Shown: piece by piece, positions 11,889 through 26,160 of the stretch
Layout of the letters: the number at the start of each line of letters is the position of its first letter
How positions within the stretch are numbered: position 1 is the stretch's first letter
Assembly: GCF_032854445.1 (NCBI RefSeq)
Contig: NC_088296.1
Coordinates: 7,726,966-7,790,965 of the forward strand
DNA: 64,000 nucleotides
Source: Liolophura sinensis
Taxonomy: Eukaryota > Mollusca > Polyplacophora > Chitonida > Chitonidae
Direction of reading: 5' to 3'
Notes under the pieces: generated by a model
Database searches by the model: none
What the model saw: only the letters and a program-made list of their open reading frames with translations
What the model was told of the DNA's origin: nothing
Translations under genes and position numbers: made by a program

Positions 11889-13461
11889 GGCACCTTGACA
11901 CAGTATACTGACACTTCACCTTGACACAGTATATTAACACTGCACATTAACAGAGTATACTGTCACTGCACCGTGGCACAGTATATTTACACAGTATATT
12001 GCAACCTCAATACAGAATACTGACACCGCGCATTGACACAGTACACTGACACCGCATCTAGGCACAGTATACTGACACGCAACCTCAATACAGAATACTG
12101 ACACTGCGCAATAACACAGTACACTGACACCGCATCTAGGCACAGTATACTGACACTGCACCTAGGCACAGTATACTGACACTGCCCCTGGGCACAATAT
12201 TTTGACAAGACACCTAGGTATAGTACACTTAAACGCCTCCTCGACACAGAATACTGGCACCCCACCCCGACACAAAATACTGACACACCATCTCAACACA
12301 TAATACTGACACACCATCTCAACACAGAATACTGATACAGTGCTTTGGCACAGTGAACTGACACTGAATCCAGCCACAGAATACCGACACGGCACCTTGA
12401 CACAGTAAACTAACAGCGCATCTTGACACAGTATAATGACACTGCATCTTGACACAGTATACTGACACGCAACCTTAACACAGAACACTGACACAGCATC
12501 TCAACAGAGAATACTGACACTGCACTTTGACAGTGTATGCTGACACCGCATCAAGGTACAGTATACTGACACCGCACCTTGACACGGTATACAACCACCG
12601 CACCTTGACACAGTATTCTGACACCGCACCTTGAAACAGTATTCGGGCACCGCCCCTTGACAAAGTATTCTGGCACCACACATCTTGACACAATATACTG
12701 AGACCGAACAATTACACAGTATACTGACACTGCCCCTTGACACAATATTCTGACACCGCACCCTGACACAGTATTCTGACAGCGCATCTTGACACAGTAT
12801 ACTGACACTGCACCTTGACACAGTATTCTGACACCGCACCTTGACCCGGTATACTGACACCGCACCTTGACACAGTATACTGACACCGCACCTTGGCACA
12901 GTATACTGACACCGCACCCTGGCACAGTATACTGACACAGCACTTTGACACAATATTCTGACAGCGCATCTTGACATATTATTCTGACAGCGCATCTTGA
13001 CATATTATTCGAACACCTCACCTTGACACAGTATTCTGACACCACATCTTCACACAGTATTTTGACACCGCATCTTGACACAGTATACTGACACCGCACC
13101 TTGCCACAGTGTACTGACACCGCGCCTTGGCACAGTATACTGACACTGCACCTTGATACATTATTCTGACACCGCATCTTGACACAGTACACTGACACCG
13201 CACCTTCAGACAGTATTCTGACACCGCACCTTGACACAGTATACTGACACCGCACCTTGACACAGTATTCTGACACCGCATCTTGACACAGTATACTGAC
13301 ACGGCACCTTGACACGGTGTACTGACACCGCACCTTGACACAGTATGCTGACACCTCACTTTGACACAGTATACTCACACCGCACCTTGAAACGTTATAC
13401 TGACACGGCACCTTGACACAGTATACTGACACCGCAGATACACACAATACACTGACACAGC
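11889..13461. repeat. 26-bp minisatellite, about 60 copies
   Basis: Tandem copies of a 26-base unit, typically ACCGCACCTTGACACAGTAT followed by ACTGAC. The 5' third is diverged and the middle is homogeneous. Most units contain the 10-base perfect palindrome CAGTATACTG, and others carry CAGTATTCTG. Because the unit lacks stops on the minus strand, long artificial ORFs (12551-13492 and others) with a 26-residue period appear. They are not genes. Confidence 0.92.
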
Positions 13462-17100
<3,639 letters not shown>

Positions 17101-17591
17101 AGAATTTATATAGAAAATAATTGAAGGTTAGAGAGAGACTTACATATTAAGTATGTTCTTTGTTATGTATTTGTTATGGATACTAAATACATCTCATTTT
17201 CTAATACCATCCCATGTACCACACATGGGAAATGACATGAAAAGTCGTATCTTCCTATGTACGGCGTAGACCACAAGTCAACCAAGTAAATAAATCGAGT
17301 GATGATGAGGAACAATTCGAACCTGATTCAGAACAAGAATAATATTTTTTTAAAAAGTTGTTGCTGTTGCATTAAAACAAAATAATGTTAGCAGAGTCAA
17401 CAGAGCCCACCATATAACATGCCGCAGTAATGTAACAGCTATATAACTGTTAATTGGCCCCGCTGGATTGTAGGAAAAACATGTACATACATTCTACTAT
17501 AACATACAGAGATTTTAACAAATGTTAGTACATGTACTTAAAATTGTAGGCTATTTCATTACTTTTTTTTATTAAATTATTCACTTGTTCT

Positions 17592-17737
17592 TCAAACAAA
17601 CCAGTGTCTGTCATTTATACGATTTATACAATTTACAGATCTTTTTAGAACATGTAATACCGGTACTCCTGTAAACTTGTCAAAGGTAACCTCAGTGAAC
17701 ATCTGACCCAACGTGTAGACGTCAACAAAATCCAATT
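17592..17737 (-). pseudogene. Possible kinase-domain-like exon remnant
   Basis: After a ttgttttcag acceptor, the minus strand reads LDFVDVYTLGQMFTEV, then TFDKFTGVPVLHVLKR, ending at TGA. D-V-Y-T-L-G-x-x-x-x-E resembles protein kinase subdomain IX (D-V-[WY]-[ST]-[FL]-G). No ATP-binding or catalytic-loop exon was found nearby, so it may be a fragment or chance. Confidence 0.28.
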
Positions 17738-17739
17738 CT

Positions 17740-19188
17740 GAAAACAAATCACTAGGTATCGTAAGCATATATACGTGTTACATACAGTATAGAAATAAGC
17801 ATATTATGATGTGTATCATTGTATGTGAGAGTATGGACAACTTTCCACTTCTAGAAAATGCAGAATGCAACTTTCCAAATCCAACCTTTGACTGGCGTAG
17901 CACACTGGACAAACTGTTTTCCTTCAGCAATACTAGCCTCCAGCTGGTTCTACTCTGATAGCGTTTGTACATAAATACACTATAAAAACAGTTCGCATAA
18001 TTTTTGATAAATTGACGACCGTATCACGAACTGAGAAAGTACAACAGCACCAACTAGGGTTTAAGCTATGGTTTCTTCAAATGACAAGCAGCATACCAAA
18101 TGGTAATGTCGTTCTATACGGATGTGACTGATATGGGTTAACACAAATTAGATTTTAACAACCGAAAAATATGTCTGTATTATCAGGCTGCTCATGAAAG
18201 TTTCCAGATGTTACTGGAAGCAACCTAAATACGCATTCTGACCTTGTCGCTTGTCTTTCCTAACACAGAGACACCAAATTTGTATACCACTCACAGTTAA
18301 GACACCCTACCCGCAAAGTAAAAATGTAATTATAAGATGTCTTCAGTTCTGAGATCGGAAGGTACATCTATATCGTACCAACACCCATGAAACTTGACCT
18401 CTGGTACATCGCGAAAAAACGCCAAACATGAATAAAATACACTCTAAAGAGAGACAAAATTATGCTCGTCGGAAAATTACAATGTATGAAATATTCTGAA
18501 TTGTCAGAATCAGTACACCTCGGTATGCAATGATAATTTTCTCCTCAATGAAGCCATCCAAATGACCGTACCTACACGTCGTAGAAGTACCGACTCGTAT
18601 TTCACGCTTTTGAATGAGGGCACGATAGGTTGCTTTCTTTATAGCGTTGGGAGGTAACAGGAATTCTATAACCTGTTGTTGTTCGTGTTGCATACATTTC
18701 TTTTATCCATATGTTAAATATATAAAAAGATATTGAAAGAAAGTCGTGTGAAATTTGAGGAAATTTACTTCGAAATCATTCGGAACTGATTCGTGTTGGA
18801 AGGTAGAGGGCTCCAGTTATGTGGAACCGTCAGTTCATGTAGCTTTAGAGCTGAGCGTTACCAAAACACGGAGTGTGTGTGCTTATCCGATAATGACAAC
18901 AGAATACAGCAGCCAGTCACGTTTTACTGCTTGGGTAAGTCGAACATCTGTAATGTAGAGAATTTCAAATAAGGTCATATATTTTTATTTCTTATTCGTA
19001 CGCCATGAGCTTTTGCACATTGTGACTTTAACAGACCTAATATTTTATAATTTATGTATACACCTGCATACGTTCGGAGGAACCAAACTTCCTTACTCTT
19101 AAACCATCGCACCACTAACTTCACTATTATCAGTGACATAAACATTTACACGAATCGTCATGTTAAGGTAACGTCTCCAGATCTGTCT
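17740..19188. other. Intergenic, nothing firm
   Basis: Minus-strand ORFs 17778-17972 and 18460-18693 look partly protein-like, but no family or consistent splice pair was recognised. Confidence 0.4.
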
Positions 19189-19350
19189 TTTTATTTATTT
19201 ATTTGCTTATTTATTTATTCATTTATTTGATTGGCGTTTTACGCCGTACTCAAGAATATTTCACTTATACAACGGCGGCCAGCATTATGTGGGTGGAAAC
19301 CGGGTGAAAACCATGACCATCCGCAGGATGCTCATAGATCTTCCCAGGTA
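19189..19350 (-). mobile_element. tRNA-derived SINE 3' half, reverse
   Basis: A long tttattta tail complement, ggcgttttacgccgtactca, ggcggccagcattatgtggg and ccatgaccatccgcagg. The head is missing. Confidence 0.85.
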
Positions 19351-19916
19351 AGTGTCCTTGCGTGCACATTATCGGAATGTATGGGCGCCAGTTTCAAAAC
19401 CCCATGATTACCAAGGCATACATTGCTTACGAAGAGAAATATCTGTATGCATATAAATCTGAATCTAATATCGTGTGTTAAAACCAACTCTAATAATTAA
19501 ACCTCGACCTTCCAATGCAACTCAGTGTTATAAGATCTTGTAGCATTTTAAGCCAAACGAAATAGAAGATTACAAAAACAACTATAATAAAATGTGAAGT
19601 GAAGGAGAATGGCAGGTTAGTGTATTTGATGAAGAAAATCTATTTATGCAAAAGTACTCATTGTTTGTGTCCTTAGGTAAGGGAGTTACACAAGGTGAAG
19701 CTCATCTGTGTGGTTACGGAGCAGAGTGTAACACGGACTTTGTTCTCGTACAGCCAGCAGGTTCATGAGGTTTTGGAATCGCAAGTTCGAAACCGCACAG
19801 GTTCGTAACAAGAGCTACAGCGCTGTGTTTAAAAAAAAATAATGCGTCTCCAGAAATTCTCCTCTTGGGGCTTACGTCAATTCAACAACATGATGCTCTT
19901 TACGTTCGGTGCTCTT

Positions 19917-20125
19917 TAGAAAACTCTTACGCTTTAAGCACATTAGGATAGGTACATTTAAAAGAAGCCCTTACGTTTCAATCACATAAGGTAAGGTACA
20001 TGTAACAGAAGCCCTTACACTTTAATCACGTAAGGTAAGGTACAGGTAATAGAAACCCTTACGCTTCAAGCACATAAGGTAAGGTATATGCAATAGAAAC
20101 CCTTAAGCTTCGAGCAAATAAGGAA
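19917..20125. repeat. Approximately 52-bp imperfect tandem repeat, four copies
   Basis: Four to five imperfect copies of a unit containing aacccttacgcttcaagcac, ataaggtaaggtac and gtaatag. The array sits just upstream of the 31-bp minisatellite. Confidence 0.75.
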
Positions 20126-20296
20126 TGAAAGTTAGTGGTAGGGTGTTTTTTTAGAATTCACTTCCTTTCCCATCATCTTGTTCTTGGGGCTGCTGACGAC
20201 TTCCTTAATTTGGTTGTTTAGTGATGGTAGTGACATAATGTAAGCTCTGAGAACGCAGTGTGCTTAGACAAGGTGCCCATGCTCGTTTTAGCAGAA

Positions 20297-22185
20297 CTGA
20301 CCGGGTTGAGTCTCGTGTCTGCGCTGTGTTACCGTATGAGGCCTCATGTCTGTATTCTGTTACCACAATGGGCTCATGTTTGTACGGACTGACCAGATGG
20401 GGCCTTGTGTCTACATGGAGTGACCAGATGGGGCCTTGTGTATACATGGAGTGACCTGATGGGGCCTTGTGTCTACATGGAGTGACCAGATGGGGCCTTG
20501 TGTCCACATGGAGTGACCAGATGGGGCCTTGTGTCTACATGGAGTGACCAGATGGGGCGTTGTGTCTACATGGAGTGACCTGATGGGGCCTTGTGTCCAC
20601 ATGGAGTGACCAGATGGGGCCTTGTGTCTACATGGAGTGACCAGATGGGGCCTTGTTTCTACATGGAGTGACAAGATGGGGCCTTGTGTCTACATGGAGT
20701 GACCAGATGGGGCCTTGTGTCTACATGGAGTGACAAGATGGGGCCTTGTGTCTACATGGAGTGATCTGATGGGGCCTTGTGTCTACATGGAGTGACCAGA
20801 TGGGGCCTTGTGTCTACATGGAGTGACCTGATGGGGCCTTGTGTCTACATGGAGTGACCAGATGGGGCCTTGTGTCTACATGGAGTGACCAGATGGGGCC
20901 TTGTTTCTACATGGAGTGACCTGATGGGGCCTTGTGTCTACATGGAGTGACCAGATGGGGCCTTGTGTCTACATGGAGTGACCAGATGGGGCCATGTGTA
21001 TACATGGAGTGACCAGATGGGGCCTTGTGTCTACATGGAGTGACCAGATGGGGCCTTGTGTCTACATGGAGTGACCAGATGGGGCCTTGTGTCTACATGG
21101 AGTGACCAGATGGGGCATTGTGTCTACATGGAGTGAACAGATGGGGCCTTGTGTCCACATGGAGTGACCAGATGGGGCCTTGTGTCTACATGGAGTGACC
21201 AGATGGGGCCTTGTGTCTACTTGGAGTGACCAGATGGGGCCTTGTGTCTACATGGAGTGACCAGATGGGGCCTTGTGTCTACATGGAGTGACCAGATGGG
21301 GCCTTGTGTCTACATGGAGTGACCTGATGGGGCCTTGTGTCTACATGGAGTGACCTGATGGGGCCTTGTGTCTACATGGAGTGACCTGATGGGGCCTTGT
21401 GTCTACATGGAGTGACCTGATGGGGCCTTGTGTCTACATGGAGTGACCTGATGGGGCCTTGTGTCTACATGGAGTGACCTAATGGGGCTTCATGTCTGTT
21501 TGTAGTGACCAGATGGGGCCTCGTGTCTGTTTTTGGTCACTAGATGGGGCTCAAGTCTGTATGGAGTGACCAGATGGGGCATCGCGTCGCCATAGAGTGA
21601 TTAGATGGAACGTCACATCTGTATAAAGTGACCAGATAGGGCATCGTGTTGGCATGGAGTGATTGGTGGGGCATCGTGTCAACATGGAGTGACCAGATAG
21701 GGCATCGTGTTGGCATGTAGTGTCTGGTGGGGCATCGTGTTGGCGTGGAGTGACCGGTGGGGGCATCGTGTCGGCGTGGAGTGACCGGTGGGGCATCGTG
21801 TCGGCATGTAGTATCCGGTGGGGCATCGTGTCGACATGACGTGACCGGTGGGGCATCGTGTCGACATGGAGTGACCAGATAGGGCATCGTGTCTGGATGG
21901 AGTGACTAGATGAGACCTCCTATCTGTATGGAGTGACCATATACTACATCTTGTCGACATGGAGTGGCCAGATGGGACCTCCTATCTATATGGAGTGACC
22001 AGATGCGACATCTTGTCGACACGGAGTGGCCAAATGCGACCTCCTATCTATATGGAGTGACCAGATGCGACATCTTGTCGACATGGAGTGGCCTGATGGG
22101 ACCTCCTATCTATATGGAGTGACCAGTTGCGACATCTTGTCGACATGGATTGCCCAGATGGGGCCTCATATCTGTATTGGAATAC
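20297..22185. repeat. 31-bp minisatellite, about 60 copies
   Basis: The unit is AGATGGGGCCTTGTGTCTAC followed by ATGGAGTGACC. Copies at about 20400-21480 are almost uniform, with diverged copies at both flanks. From about 21900 to 22150, two unit variants alternate (one with ctcctatctatatgg, one with catcttgtcgacatgg), giving a 62-base higher-order period. Apparent ORFs on both strands here are by-products of a stop-free unit. Confidence 0.92.
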
Positions 22186-22680
22186 TATGATGGACTTTAT
22201 GAGCCATATTGAAGCTGTCTAATAGCTTTGACATCACATCACTTTTTTCTCCTGATCTTCCCCACAAAAACGGAATTTTGGTAATGCTTTACTTATAGGT
22301 AAAACAAAGTTATTCCAGCAATCGGTGTCGTGACTAGAGTTGGAAAAACTTTCCGTAACGTTTCTGAGTTCCGAGTTTCTAAAGTCCACCATGAAGTATA
22401 TTGGTGCATAGTTTCAAGTGATCCATTTAGTGATGATATTTAGAGGTCTGTACTTCTGAAACTCCATCGGTAATTTCCTAAGGCCCTACCTATCCCCAGC
22501 TTACTCTTAAAAACGCACCTTTCAAAGAGGAAAGCAACCTCAAGGGGAGTAATTTGGTGCGGACCTATTGCCTGATGACAGAATTTTTGCTGAAGCGTTG
22601 GAGTGCCCCTTTAAAACCGTAGCTTAATCAGCAAGAGCGTGTATATAGAGGTGCTAACATATCACAACACACACGGTCAT

Positions 22681-22953
22681 ATTTTATTTATTTATTTATT
22701 TATTTGATTGCTGTTTTGCGCAGTACTCAAGCATATTTCACCTAAACTACCACGGCCAGCATTATGGTGGGAGGAAACCAGACAGAACGCGGAGGAAACC
22801 TACCATCATCAGTAGGTTGCTACCAGACCTTCCCACGTACGGCCGGAGATGAAGCCAGCATGAGCTGGACTTGAACTCACAGCGACAGCACTGGTGAGAG
22901 GCTCCTGGGTCACTAAGCTATACTAACGCGCTAACCAACTGAACCGCATAGGA
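22681..22953 (-). mobile_element. tRNA-derived SINE, full length, reverse
   Basis: All parts are present in reverse: the tail, the gtactcaagcatatttcacc block, the core, the gagctggacttgaactcaca B-box region and the head complement ending gctaaccaactgaaccgc. Confidence 0.88.
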
Positions 22954-23374
22954 CCCCCTTATATTTTGTAAAGTCTTCCACAGATTTGCATGATACACAT
23001 AGGGCGTATTGCCATTTTTACAGCATCGAATTCTGATGTCTATTTGGTGTCGACTTAATGGATTGATTTTTTCACCCTATCATGAACTCCGTGCTCGGGA
23101 AATTTTCATTTAAATGGCGGCGGTTAATATAAACCATTTTTTTTAATGGTTGATATTTAACAGCATAACCTATACCGGCGAATTTTGGCAAAACAAACGA
23201 CCATCGCAAAGAATGCCATTTTGCTTTCGCCTGATACCTGATAAACCTCACTAAAAATTGCAGCCATTGCTGGATTCGAACCTGTAAACCACTACGACTC
23301 AGGACCCGATAAGCTCGGACGAAGACAACCGTCTATGGTCTGTAGCCGACTCCACAACGTCATTTAAAACTGTG

Positions 23375-23640
23375 TCAGAATGTTTAGTTTTTGAAAGTGG
23401 AAGATAAAAGTTGGCCTGACGCAAGCGATAAACTAAGATCTCTTGTCGATATACCTCAGTGAGGGTTTATTTTGACTGTCCATGTAAATGCATAAATAAT
23501 ACCCACCTCCATGCCCACTAGTATCAGGACTTTTATCTAGAATTAGGCAAAAAAATGCAGTAATATTGATCGCAATTTATTAGATGTCACTGGTCTAGAA
23601 TTACCCCAAATTCTGTGTTGTCATCACATTTAACGTACAA
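23375..23640 (+). repeat. Unnamed dispersed repeat (type D1), best copy
   Basis: It contains a tgtccatgtaaatgcataaa core, then about 120 bases on a gatgtcactggtctagaatt and tgttgtcatcacatttaacg end. Related copies are seen at about 38165-38405, 8910-9170 and 6020-6140 (plus strand), and 6650-6800 and 7090-7230 (minus strand). No coding capacity. Confidence 0.55.
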
Positions 23641-23884
23641 CAACATTCAAATAATGGACTGCGTGGAATGGCTCGTAGTGTGAGACGTTTGGTAGACGGC
23701 ATGCAACTATTGTGAATTGCCGAACCTTTAGATGGCATAAAATGCTAACTAAGTCATACACTTGCCGTTAAATGTGTAAATATTTGTTGGATACACGTTT
23801 GTCATTTAGTATCACCAGTGTAACACAAAAATACATTAACGCTGCAGACATGTCATTTAGTATCTGTCTATATGTTCAGTGCAG

Positions 23885-24035
23885 TTTGTGGGAAGGTCTG
23901 CCAGCATCCTGCGGATGGTCGTGGGTTTCACCTGGGCTTTGTCTGGTTTCCTCGTATTTACATAGAATGGGCTATAGAAGTGAAATATTCTTGAGCACGG
24001 CGTAAAACACCATTCAAATAAATAAAATAAATAAA
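23885..24035 (+). mobile_element. tRNA-derived SINE 3' half
   Basis: It starts at tgtgggaaggtctgccagca and runs through ggatggtcgtgggttt to gcgtaaaacacc and an (aaat)n tail. The apparent ORF there is the SINE. Confidence 0.82.
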
Positions 24036-25319
24036 AAATATGTACAGTGTACAGACGTAGCATAAACTAAATAGAGGAATTCTCGAATATGTGTACGCTA
24101 GACACGCATGCCATTTGGTATCTGTCCAAATGTACAGCGCATATACATAGGATAGGCTACCTGGAGTACTACAGGAATACGTGTAGGTCCAGCCTACGGG
24201 CATCCCATTTACTAGCTGTCCGTTTGTACATCCTCTGTGTTTAATGTAAAGGCGAATGTCATTTATGCATAACCAAGGCCTTTCAGTGTTCGATTCAACA
24301 TGTGACAGTTCATGCATAGTACATGTATATATATCCTAATACAATTTCTACCAAACGGAATACATAGTAGAAGTGCACACAGCCAGGTCAAACTCGTCAC
24401 TTCCTGTACCAGTATAAGGCGATAAAGCAGGAAGTGGGGACTTAGCTTTGTGTTGTGTAATATTTAGATTACTCGAAACACAGGAAAAACAGTGTAATGT
24501 TGCTTATATCATTTTTTTAATCCCTGGTTAACACCATACTTGAGATTTATATGAATTTCAGGAGAAGCGGAATAATAACTGCACTATAGAGCTCGTTAGT
24601 TGTATATACCTGGTTTCGAAACTCATTTTCATTTGACAGGATAACTGAAATAAAATATCTTTTTTTTTCTTTCTCCACTTTCTCCCACGCCCACTCGGGG
24701 ATAAACATGTATAAATCACATGGGGGGAGGGGGGTGGGGTAAATAATTGATACCCCCTGCGCAGCTGAATTGCTCCACACGAACAAGCATGAAGACTTCG
24801 GATGACGTCACCTTTTTTAATAGCTTTTCATAGCTCAGTATGTATATCGTATATAAGCAAGAAGGGTTTTCTCTTTAATAAATATTGCAAGGACAAGGCA
24901 ATATGGAAATTACAAGACTGGGTGTGAAAATGTAATGCGGCTCGGACTTAAATTTTAATATGGCACATTTCACACTGAAAGGTTTCAAACCTTCATGCCG
25001 GGAAATAAAACAAAACTCGTTGTTGTTGTAGCAAAAACTTTTTTTTTTTTAAATCTTACAATGTTCGAAGCTATATTTGTCTTTCTGGAGACAAACATTT
25101 TAAAAAATTGAAACTTTTCTTAACTTACTGTGGATGAGCAATAATTTACTCACTTGCAAATTTTTACACGATATGCCAATGATGTTTAGAACTGTGCAAT
25201 TCCATATGGTTATCTTCCTTTTGATTATGTCTATCTACAAATGGTTTATGTACGTATACACCCATCGAGAGGTCATTACTGGACTACAGTTCGATGACCT
25301 TATGGTTAGCAGCACTTAC

Positions 25320-25510
25320 TTCCGCCTTGTTTGGTGCTCAGCACTGGGTTTAGATGACGAAAAAATAACAGGTTGGCCCGCTGTCAAAATAATGTGAATG
25401 GGTGGGGTGTCATGTCTAATGTTTCGGCATGGTACTTCGGTTGCGGAAGTACCTCCGCTACATGTACTCGCCTTGCGACAGGAAGACATAATTCGTGTAC
25501 ACACACCTAT
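25320..25510 (+). repeat. Second dispersed repeat (type D2), copy 1
   Basis: It holds ttggtgctcagcactggg, aacaggttggcccgctgt, ggtggggtgtcatgtc and tcggcatggtacttcggt in this order. The same order recurs in reverse at 50850-51055. Confidence 0.6.
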
Positions 25511-25524
25511 AGTTTTCTCGTTGT

Positions 25525-25654
25525 CATACATACATACATACATATATACATACATACATACATACATACATACATACATACATACATACATACATACATA
25601 CATACATACATACATACACACATACACACACACACACACATACACACATACACA
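25525..25654. repeat. (CATA)n microsatellite grading into (CA)n
   Basis: More than 20 tetranucleotide units of catacata, followed by about 40 bases of cacaca. It lies just downstream of the gene 2 stop codon (3' flank). Confidence 0.95.
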
Positions 25655-25892
25655 CGTTCATTTATTTATTCAATCGTCCATTCATTAGTGGACTTGATGA
25701 AGCCAATTTCCGCAGCACAGGTATGTATGACTCAGCAGACTTTCTATGGGTGCCGTACTCTGCACTAGATCATAAATACGACATGCGTGACCTTCCCTTG
25801 GTGTTCTGCTCATGGGCTTGGAGTCCTGTTGTCTCTAAGTTCATTCTCTACTATAACACGCAACACGCAAATGTAGTTAGGCAACCTGACTA

Positions 25893-26160
25893 TTAGTGGC
25901 TTGCGTACATATCGTTTTCTACCCATACTTCCGCTTTGTCTTCCACTGATGTTTCTGTGGCAAGCGTGATTTCGTCATTTTTGAGGTAGTTACTTGCAGA
26001 CACTGTGGGAAGATCGATTTCCTCATATGGAACACAGGCACCACCGGTTGACCTGTTACCACCTCTCACGTTCTTCATTGACGATTCGCATTCGTCTGTC
26101 TCTATTGCCTCGTTTTGACACGTCACAGATGAAACGTTGTTACATCTTTTAGAACGTCTC
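25893..26160 (-). CDS. Gene 2 cytoplasmic tail with YEEIDLP
   Basis: Terminal exon of 88 codons plus TAA, beginning in phase 2 after a tttgttgcag acceptor. The tail opens RRSKRCNN and contains CVPYEEIDLPTVSASNY, then NYLKNDEI and a C-terminal DMYASH. YEEIDLP is identical to the motif in the gene 1 tail, while the surrounding sequence is largely unrelated. That pattern suggests selection on the motif itself. No enzymatic domain is visible. Confidence 0.75.

Larger units (their letters stand above)
22186..25524. other. Intergenic with repeats only
   Basis: Two SINEs (22681 and 23885), repeat D1 (23375), repeat D2 (25320) and a G-rich patch at 24720-24740. No gene supported. Confidence 0.5.

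Noticed and set aside
20205-21960. ORFs on both strands with HxxTPCRHxAP-type repeats
   Set aside because: Products of the 31-bp minisatellite with a 31-residue period.
20297-22185. CRISPR-like array (31-bp repeat)
   Set aside because: Copies are head-to-tail without unique spacers, and the DNA is eukaryotic.
22681-22953. tRNA gene
   Set aside because: The tRNA-like part is the SINE head; no intact cloverleaf was traced.
25316-25768. ORFs with long Tyr/His/Ile-Thr or Met-Tyr-Val-Cys runs
   Set aside because: Translation of the CATA/CA microsatellite.
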